This document shows, in pieces, positions 58,684-64,000 of a stretch of 64,000 nucleotides of DNA. This DNA comes from MWAR01 sp035388825 (GTDB taxonomy: Bacteria > Muiribacteriota > Ozemobacteria > Ozemobacterales > Ozemobacteraceae). A program made the translations under genes and the position numbers. How positions within the stretch are numbered: position 1 is the stretch's first letter; each line of letters begins with the position of its first letter. Location of the stretch: contig DAOOQQ010000003.1 of the NCBI GenBank assembly GCA_035388825.1, forward strand, positions 1 to 64,000. Direction: 5' to 3'. The notes under the pieces are model-generated. The model saw only the letters and a list, made by a program, of their open reading frames with translations, was not told the origin of the DNA and searched no databases.

Positions 58684-60903
58684 ATGACAGGGCATCTATC
58701 GCGAACGCGGGCGGCGGCAGTTCTCATCGGGGCCAAAACACGGCTGCTGTGGAACACGCTGCGGGCGAAGCAGGGATTCTGGCACCTGCTGCTGATCGGG
58801 CTGTTCGGCCTTTGCTGGTGCGTGTTCGCGGCGCGGGAGGCGGCAGGGGCGACGAAGGCGCTGGGGCTGCTGTTCCTCGCCGAGCCGGCCCGGCAGCTGC
58901 TCGCGATGGCCCTGGCGTATGCCGTGCTGATCGTCTTCACCAGCGACATCCTGATGGGCCACACCCTGAATGCCGGCCAGATGAGCACCGACACCGCGTT
59001 TCTGTCGACCCTCCCCGTGACGCCCGGCACCTTGCTCGTTCTCAAGCTCTACGAGCGGCTCGTCACCGACTGGATGGGCTTCATTTTCCTGTTCAGCGGC
59101 TTCCTGGGGCTGGCCTGGCCGGGCAGCCCGACCCTCGCCTGGATCGCGCTTTCCTGCCTCCTGTATCTCGAGACGAGCCTGGCAACGGGGCTGGCAATCA
59201 CGCTCGCCGGCACGCTTCTCCAGCGCCTCGCCCGGCCCTCGACGATCGAGAATCTGTTCTCCCTGCTCGGCTACGTCTGCGCGTTCATCGGGCTGGCTCC
59301 CGTCCTGCTCGTCTCCTCAGCCCCGATGGATGCGGCGCTTGCCCTGCTCGACTGGACGGGCCGGTTCGGAGCCTGGCCGGCGACGCTTCTCACCCCCGCA
59401 CGCTGGCTCGCCGATACGCTTCTCGACGGCTTCTCCTCTCCCTCTTTCGTCAGGCTTCAGGTGTTCTGGGCCGCGACGATGGCAGCCGGAAGCGCCTGTT
59501 TCCACCTGATGGCGCGCCTCAACTGGCCGGGCTGGGTCCATGCCGGCAGGCGTCTGAACGCCGGAAGCGGCCGCCGCCTGCTCACGGGTCTCCTGCGCAA
59601 AGAAGCTCTCCTCCTGCGCAGCGACTGGAACATCCTGACGAACTCGCTCCTCATGCCCATCTCCATCATCATCATGCAGCTCTGGGCCCTGCGCGGGGTC
59701 GTGGCGCTCGGCTCGGAAACGGCCGGCATGAACATCATGGCAGCCGCCCTGATGTATTTCTCGATGTTCGGCCCGCTGAACTCGATGGGAAGCGAAGGTC
59801 GCGCCATCTCTCTCCTCGAGACCCTTCCCGTCTCCCCCGGCCGTATCATCGGCCTCAAGACCCTTTTCTGGAGCGTCATTGCCGCCTGCTGTTTCGTTCC
59901 GGCCGCAATCGGAACGGGGCTGTATCTCGGTTTTCCGACAGCCGCCATCCTCCGCACCGTCGCCTGGACCGTCGCGATGATCCCAGCGCTCGTCTGGGTC
60001 GCGGTCTCGATGTCGGCCCTGTATGCCCGGTATGAAGGGAAGGTGCTCCAGCAGCGGTCGCATCTGACGGCAAAACTTCTGACCCCCCTGGTGATGGCGC
60101 TGATCGTGCCGGTGAAAGACGCATCGACCTCGTCACTGATCCACCTCGGGCTGTATCTGGCGCTGGCAGTCATCCTGCACGACAAGGCCGTCACGGCCAT
60201 CTCGCGGCGGCTCGATCCCGATGGGCTCCGGCAGCCGCGCTTCGATCCTTCCGACGCGTTCCTGATCCTCATCGTGCTGATGGGCATCCAGCGGCTCACC
60301 GCGACCATCGCCGCCCTCGCCGTTCCACCGGCCCTGCTTGGCCTGTGGCCCTGGCTGCTGGCCTCGCTCGTTTCCGTGGTGCTTCTCTCGGCCATCTGCT
60401 GGAGCTATGCCCGGGCGCGGTTCCCCTCCCCCGCCGCGGCCCTGGGCTGGAAGCAGCCTGCTCCGCTCTCGCTTTTCGTCTCGATCGCCGCCGCCCTGGC
60501 GCTCGGCGGCATCGCCGCCGCCTATCTCGCGCATGCCGAAGCGGCCGGCATCGAGGTGTTCGCCTCGAGCGGCGCCGTCTGGAGCATCGCGACCGAGCTG
60601 TTCGGGCCGGCCTGGAGCGCCGCCCTGTTCCTGCTGCTGTTCTGTGTCGCCACGCCCCTGGTCGAGGAGATGTTCTTCCGGGGCTTCTGCTGGCAAGCCC
60701 TCGCCTGGACCGGCACGGGCGGGATCGTCGCCAACGGCCTCTTCTTCGCCCTGTCCCATCCCCCGATCTCGATGCCGACCGCGTTCCTGCTTGGAACCAC
60801 CGCCGCCCTTCTGTTCCGGCGCACCCGCAGCCTGTGGCCCGGAGTGCTGCTCCATTCGGTGTATAATTTCCTCATCCTGATCATCCACGCAAGCCGGCTG
60901 TAA
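58684..60903 (+). CDS. ABC-2-type permease fused to a CPBP intramembrane protease
   Basis: 739 residues, polytopic throughout. The first 500 or so resemble ABC-2/NatB-like permeases (LLSTLPVTPGTLLVLKLYER near residue 105 and a second similar ISLLETLPVSPGRIIGLK near 380). The last 180 form a CPBP (CAAX-protease-like) domain with all motifs: EEMFFRG (Glu661, Glu662, Arg666), FALSH with His692, and HSVYN with His724 and Asn728. Similar permease-CPBP fusions are known in some phyla. No ATPase gene is adjacent, so a partner must be elsewhere. The gene appears leaderless. The 3' end is 12 bases from the next gene. Confidence 0.85.
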   Translation: MTGHLSRTRAAAVLIGAKTRLLWNTLRAKQGFWHLLLIGLFGLCWCVFAAREAAGATKALGLLFLAEPARQLLAMALAYAVLIVFTSDILMGHTLNAGQMSTDTAFLSTLPVTPGTLLVLKLYERLVTDWMGFIFLFSGFLGLAWPGSPTLAWIALSCLLYLETSLATGLAITLAGTLLQRLARPSTIENLFSLLGYVCAFIGLAPVLLVSSAPMDAALALLDWTGRFGAWPATLLTPARWLADTLLDGFSSPSFVRLQVFWAATMAAGSACFHLMARLNWPGWVHAGRRLNAGSGRRLLTGLLRKEALLLRSDWNILTNSLLMPISIIIMQLWALRGVVALGSETAGMNIMAAALMYFSMFGPLNSMGSEGRAISLLETLPVSPGRIIGLKTLFWSVIAACCFVPAAIGTGLYLGFPTAAILRTVAWTVAMIPALVWVAVSMSALYARYEGKVLQQRSHLTAKLLTPLVMALIVPVKDASTSSLIHLGLYLALAVILHDKAVTAISRRLDPDGLRQPRFDPSDAFLILIVLMGIQRLTATIAALAVPPALLGLWPWLLASLVSVVLLSAICWSYARARFPSPAAALGWKQPAPLSLFVSIAAALALGGIAAAYLAHAEAAGIEVFASSGAVWSIATELFGPAWSAALFLLLFCVATPLVEEMFFRGFCWQALAWTGTGGIVANGLFFALSHPPISMPTAFLLGTTAALLFRRTRSLWPGVLLHSVYNFLILIIHASRL

Positions 60904-60915
60904 AGGAGGACACCC

Positions 60916-62151
60916 ATGCTGTACCGCACGATGCCCCGAACGAAGGAACCCCTCTCGATCCTCGGATTCGGCTGCATGCGCCTGCCCCAGAAAGGCCGCA
61001 GCATCGACGAGCCGGCGGCCCTGAATTTGATAGACATGGCTATAGAAAAAGGGGTCACCTACTTCGACACGGCCGTGCCGTACCACATGGGCGCGAGCGA
61101 ACCGTTCCTCGGGCTGGCGCTGGCGCGGGACGGCAAGCGGGCGAAGGTCCGGGTCGCGACGAAGCTGCCGCACTGGCAGACCCGTTCCGTGAAGGAAATG
61201 GACGCGATGCTGGCTTCGCAACTGGCGAACCTGCGCACGGACGTGATCGACTATTATCTGATCCACAGCCTGAACGGCGCAACCTGGCTCAAGGCGCGGG
61301 AAGCGGGGGTGCTCGAGTTTCTCGAACGGGCGAAGCGCGACGGCCGCATCCGGTTCGCCGGGTTTTCCTACCACGGCAGCCGGGAAGAGTTCGCCCCGAT
61401 CGTCGATGCCTGGAGCTGGGACTTCTGCCAGATCCAGTACAATCTTCTCGACGAGCAGAACCAGGCCGGCCGTGCCGGCCTCGAGTATGCCGCGTCCAAA
61501 GGGCTCGGCGTGATCATCATGGAGCCGCTGCGCGGAGGGAACCTCGCCCGCAAGCCGCCCGCCGAGATCCAGACAGTCTGGGACAAGTCCCCGGTGAAGC
61601 GGTCGCCGGCCGAGTGGGCCCTGCGCTGGGTCTGGAACCATCCCGAGGTGTCGGTCGTGCTGTCCGGCATGAACCACCCCGACCAGCTCACCGAGAACCT
61701 GAAGATCGCCGATGCGGCCACACCGGGCTCGCTGACCACCGAAGAGCTTTCCCTGACGAGCGAAGCCGCGAACACCTACCGGAAGCTGATGAAGGTGGCC
61801 TGCACGGGCTGCCAGTACTGCATGCCCTGCCCCGCCGGCGTCAATATCCCGGGCTGTTTCGAAAGCTACAACAGCCATCATCTGTTCCAGGATCCCGGCG
61901 CCGCCGGATTCTACCTGATCCGCATGGGGGGTGCGCTCGACAAGCCGGCCCTGGCCTCGCAGTGCATCCGGTGCGGCGCCTGCGTGAAAAAGTGCCCGCA
62001 GTCGATCCCGATTCCCGACGTCCTTCCCGATGTGGCGCGCACCTTCGAGGGGCCGGTGTTCCGATTCAAGGCCTGGGCGATCCGCACCTTCATGAAGCTC
62101 CAGCGCCTCTGGAACCTGTTCAGAACAAAGAAATCCTCACGTCCCTCCTGA
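60916..62151 (+). CDS. Aldo/keto reductase with C-terminal 4Fe-4S ferredoxin domain
   Basis: 411 residues. The aldo/keto reductase barrel (about 1-280) begins LGFGCMRLPQKG and has the catalytic Asp/Tyr region FDTAVPYHMG, Lys in ATKLPHW and His in YYLIHSLNG. The tail carries cysteines in CTGCQYCMPCPAG (from Cys296) and CIRCGACVKKCPQ (from Cys350), for one or two iron-sulfur clusters. This subfamily is widespread in anaerobes. Its substrates are mostly unknown. AAAGGAGG precedes the ATG. It may be co-transcribed with the permease-CPBP gene. Confidence 0.92.
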   Translation: MLYRTMPRTKEPLSILGFGCMRLPQKGRSIDEPAALNLIDMAIEKGVTYFDTAVPYHMGASEPFLGLALARDGKRAKVRVATKLPHWQTRSVKEMDAMLASQLANLRTDVIDYYLIHSLNGATWLKAREAGVLEFLERAKRDGRIRFAGFSYHGSREEFAPIVDAWSWDFCQIQYNLLDEQNQAGRAGLEYAASKGLGVIIMEPLRGGNLARKPPAEIQTVWDKSPVKRSPAEWALRWVWNHPEVSVVLSGMNHPDQLTENLKIADAATPGSLTTEELSLTSEAANTYRKLMKVACTGCQYCMPCPAGVNIPGCFESYNSHHLFQDPGAAGFYLIRMGGALDKPALASQCIRCGACVKKCPQSIPIPDVLPDVARTFEGPVFRFKAWAIRTFMKLQRLWNLFRTKKSSRPS

Positions 62152-62190
62152 GAGACCCGCCCCCTCAGCATCGGGTCAGCCAGAAAAACA

Positions 62191-62287
62191 GCTTCATCAC
62201 AGAGAGCACAGCGGACACAGAGAATTCACGGAGAAGTCAGAGATTTCCCTGTGGTGGCTCTGTGTGCTTCGTATCCTCTGTGATGAG
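62191..62287. repeat. Inverted repeat, CACAGAG family (copy 2)
   Basis: TCATCACAGAG (62194-62204) and its exact complement CTCTGTGATGA (62276-62286) bound about 93 bases. The arms continue as imperfect ACAGAG/CACAG units. It is related to the copy at 44998-45092. Together with the half-copy of the GCAGATG family at 62369-62403 it occupies the 359-base gene-free gap 62152-62510. Confidence 0.8.
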
Positions 62288-62368
62288 CCTTTTATCCACG
62301 TGTTCTGGCCAGAAATTCATGTACTCTTTCCAACAGCGTGTCTCGGTGTCTCCCAGGTGAAACGGCCT

Positions 62369-62403
62369 GTTTCATCTGCGTTATCTGCGCCATCTGCGGA
62401 TCG
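62369..62403. repeat. Half-copy of the GCAGATG inverted-repeat family
   Basis: TTTCATCTGCG, TATCTGCGCCATCTGCGG and GATC match the right end of the element at 48048-48193. No matching left arm is seen upstream, so this copy is truncated or solitary. Confidence 0.65.
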
Positions 62404-62510
62404 TTGTCTTCTTCGCAAGCGGGTTTCCGAGGATGAGAAAAAAATCTCCTTGCCAAACCTGACAATCTTTATACATTTCTGCCTTGCGTTGAAAACACGG
62501 AGGTGTCGTC

Positions 62511-63044
62511 ATGCGTTCAATCAAGATGTTCGTGTTCGGCCTGCTGGTTCTTGCCAGCGCGGCGTTTGCGACCCAGAATGTCGCGATCACGCCCGAGAAT
62601 GCGCCCTATGAAGCCTCTCCCACCATCAGCACCAGCCCTGATGCCGCGTTCGCTTTCACCCAGTACAACTCAAATGCCGGCCGGTACGACCGGAATGCCG
62701 ACGGCCGGGTCGACCTGATCGTCGCCGACCGCAACGGCGATGGCCGGGGCGACTACTGGGCGACCGACCGCAACTTCGACGGCATGATCGATGATTACCA
62801 GTACGACCGGAATCTCGACGGCCGCATCGACCAGTGGGAGTACGATCTCAACTACGACGGCGTCTCGGACAAGATCTACGTCGACGCCAACGGGGACGGG
62901 CGGCCCGACATGTATGCCGGCCTGAACCCGGGCTCCCAGACGTATACCTGGTATGGCAACCTGTCGGGCGTGCAGGCGGCCGGTGGGCTTTCGAAGAAGG
63001 CCCAGCGGCGACTCGCCTCGGGCAGGGCAGCGAACTCGTATTGA
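62511..63044 (+). CDS. Secreted protein with six 13-residue calcium-loop repeats
   Basis: 177 residues with a signal peptide (1-20). Residues 60-133 consist of six loops DxNxDGxxD (first Asp at 60, 73, 86, 99, 112, 125), exactly 13 residues apart. Each resembles the calcium-binding loop of EF-hand, dockerin or thrombospondin type-3 repeats. The linkers are aromatic (DYWAT, DYQY, QWEY, KIYV). The C-terminus is Gly/Lys-rich (GGLSKKAQRRLASGRAANSY). GGAGG lies 7 bases before the ATG. Calcium-dependent surface or matrix binding is likely; the exact role is unknown. Confidence 0.85.
   Translation: MRSIKMFVFGLLVLASAAFATQNVAITPENAPYEASPTISTSPDAAFAFTQYNSNAGRYDRNADGRVDLIVADRNGDGRGDYWATDRNFDGMIDDYQYDRNLDGRIDQWEYDLNYDGVSDKIYVDANGDGRPDMYAGLNPGSQTYTWYGNLSGVQAAGGLSKKAQRRLASGRAANSY
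62688..62909 (+). repeat. Six tandem 39-bp coding repeats
   Basis: The calcium-loop motif repeats at exactly 13 codons. GACCGGAAT/GACCGCAAC-type starts and GACGGC/GATGGC centres recur in each unit. Divergence between units shows the array is not brand new. Confidence 0.85.
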
Positions 63045-63057
63045 TCTCCCCTCTCCC

Positions 63058-63096
63058 GCAGGGGCACGGCAAGCCGTGCTCCTGCGTTTTGTTTTC
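63058..63096 (+). terminator. Terminator after the calcium-repeat gene
   Basis: GCAGGGGCACGGC (63058-63070) pairs with GCCGTGCTCCTGC (63073-63085), one mismatch-type pair, with a tight loop, then GTTTTGTTTT. Confidence 0.88.
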
Positions 63097-63106
63097 CGGC
63101 ATTCGC

Positions 63107-63137
63107 TTGACACCTCCCGCGTTCCGGTTCGTATAAT
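63107..63137 (+). promoter_or_regulatory. Consensus promoter of the EVVPAA-repeat gene
   Basis: TTGACA (63107-63112) and TATAAT (63132-63137), both perfect, with a 19-base spacer. A second GATAAT follows closely. Strong expression is expected despite the long spacer. Confidence 0.75.
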
Positions 63138-63191
63138 TTGATAATACGGTTCGCTTCTTTGGTCATTCTTTATCATCCGGGGAGGTACGGC

Positions 63192-64000
63192 ATGTTGAAA
63201 CAACGCTCCGCCCGTATCTGGAGCTGGCTTCTGATCTTCACGTTCGTCGCGCAACTGGTCGCCGCCGAGGTCGTCCCGGCTCCGGCCGGCGAAGTGGTTC
63301 CGACACGGGAAGTCGTTCCCGCGGCCGAGGTGGTGCCGGCCGGCGAGGTCGTTCCCGCAGCCGAGGTTGTCCCGGCACACGAGGTCGTTCCGGGTGCCAC
63401 GGCCCAGAAGGGGCCCGCGAACGTGCCGGCGATCAATCCGTTCGTCGGGGAAATCGCGGTCGGCGTTTCCCTGCTGATCACCTACGGGCCGCAGATTCTG
63501 GCCCTGGCCGCCACGGTCGCCTCGATCGCTGCCGCGGTCAGCGTGATCGTCAACACCAGCAAGCAGTCGGTCGGACTGGTCCAGTCGATCGGCTCGAAGA
63601 TGTCGAACATGCTGCAGCTGCTGCTCGGGCCGCTCGGAATCAGCACCGGCATGACCAAGGACGGTGTCGAGGGCCTCAGCGGCGAACTGCTCAACGTCAC
63701 GAAGTATGTGACGAACAGCATCTCCACCCCCGTCAGCCAGGTGAAGGGCCAGGTCGACAAGAGCCTCACGATGGCCCGCGATGTGCAGAGCCTCGCGACC
63801 CGCGGCAGCAGCGTCGCCGGCAAGATCGAGCAGTATGCCCGCACGACGGGCACCGAGCTTGGCCGCATCACGGCGGGCGGCGAGGTTCAGATGTTCCGTG
63901 ACGGCGCCCGGACGGTCGCGCAGCGGCTCGAAAAAGAAGCCTCCCAGGCTGGCGGCGCCTTCCGGCTGACGCTCGACAACACTTCGAAGACCACTTCCAG
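63192..64000 (+). CDS. Secreted EVVPAA-repeat protein (partial, runs off right edge)
   Basis: The frame opens at ATG 63192 (GGAGG 6 bases upstream) and continues to the window end, 269 codons. A signal peptide (about 1-25) is followed by seven EVVP hexad repeats (residues 26-67). Then comes a hydrophobic helix-rich stretch (about 84-125, EIAVGVSLLITYG, LALAATVASIAAAVSVIV) and a long coiled-coil-like region with Ser/Thr/Gln. The layout recalls surface or pore-forming proteins with a glycine-alanine-type hydrophobic domain, but no family is recognised. The consensus promoter suggests high expression. Confidence 0.75.
   Translation, partial: MLKQRSARIWSWLLIFTFVAQLVAAEVVPAPAGEVVPTREVVPAAEVVPAGEVVPAAEVVPAHEVVPGATAQKGPANVPAINPFVGEIAVGVSLLITYGPQILALAATVASIAAAVSVIVNTSKQSVGLVQSIGSKMSNMLQLLLGPLGISTGMTKDGVEGLSGELLNVTKYVTNSISTPVSQVKGQVDKSLTMARDVQSLATRGSSVAGKIEQYARTTGTELGRITAGGEVQMFRDGARTVAQRLEKEASQAGGAFRLTLDNTSKTTS
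63267..63398 (+). repeat. Seven-copy EVVPxx coding repeat
   Basis: EVVP occurs at residues 26, 34, 40, 46, 52, 58 and 64 of the partial gene, with six-residue period after the first. The DNA unit is about GAGGTCGTTCCCGCGGCC. Confidence 0.9.

Overview
The window is strongly GC-rich bacterial chromosome with an integrated element at its left end. The host has an outer membrane (lipid A kinase LpxK, many secreted proteins with Sec signal peptides), type IV pilus-type prepilins, an rpsF-ssb-rpsR-DUF2232-rplI operon next to dnaB, and an smc-ftsY operon. The three tRNA genes do not encode their CCA ends. No gene fixes the phylum. The mix of LpxK, a CsaB-type pyruvyl transferase, a clostripain-family peptidase, PolX and many unfamiliar secreted proteins recalls poorly sampled lineages such as Candidatus Riflebacteria/Ozemobacteria, but that is a low-confidence guess.

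Positions 1-6095 are the end of an integrated element inserted beside tRNA-Met. All its genes read leftward: a P4-type tyrosine integrase, a small coupled ORF, a DUF6387-like protein, an AlpA-type regulator, a 37-residue coupled ORF, a Toprim/DUF3987 primase-helicase, and a gene running off the left edge that contains a 33-bp inverted array of short repeats. This is the layout of a P4-like satellite or an integrative plasmid-like island.

Positions 6096-6383 hold tRNA-Leu, tRNA-fMet and tRNA-Met with a clear promoter and terminator. Positions 6544-14307 form one rightward cluster: PilV-like, PilX-like and PilW/GspJ-like minor pilins, a secreted coiled-coil protein and a secreted protein of about 1,507 residues, laid out like a pilVWX-pilY1 minor-pilin/tip-adhesin locus. 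Then come a leaderless secreted protein, ftsY-smc, a periplasmic phospholipase D-family protein, a YgjV-GNAT fusion, a membrane protein, an orphan molybdenum hydroxylase subunit, a GAF-GAF-PAS-adenylate cyclase, a clostripain-like peptidase, a HEAT-PilT fusion and a CopA-type ATPase.

Positions 37775-42964 are an envelope-glycan operon with 4-bp overlaps: a tandem two-domain glycosyltransferase, a second glycosyltransferase, CsaB and LpxK. A PAP2 phosphatase, dnaB and the rpsF operon follow on the minus strand, then a secreted hydrolase/SH3/nth/polX cluster. The last 11 kb carries a Zn-phospholipase-C/P1-like domain fused to a ComEA-type HhH domain, Tpx, a leaderless STAS protein, an HExxH membrane protein, an ABC-permease/CPBP-protease fusion, a ferredoxin-tailed aldo/keto reductase, a secreted protein with six exact 13-residue calcium-loop repeats, and a partial secreted EVVPAA-repeat protein.

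Three patterns cut across genes. Several genes start exactly at the predicted transcription start (TATACT-N6-ATG, no Shine-Dalgarno). Two families of inverted repeats lie in the larger intergenic gaps. Many GC-rich genes contain one short A+T-rich patch made of otherwise rare codons.
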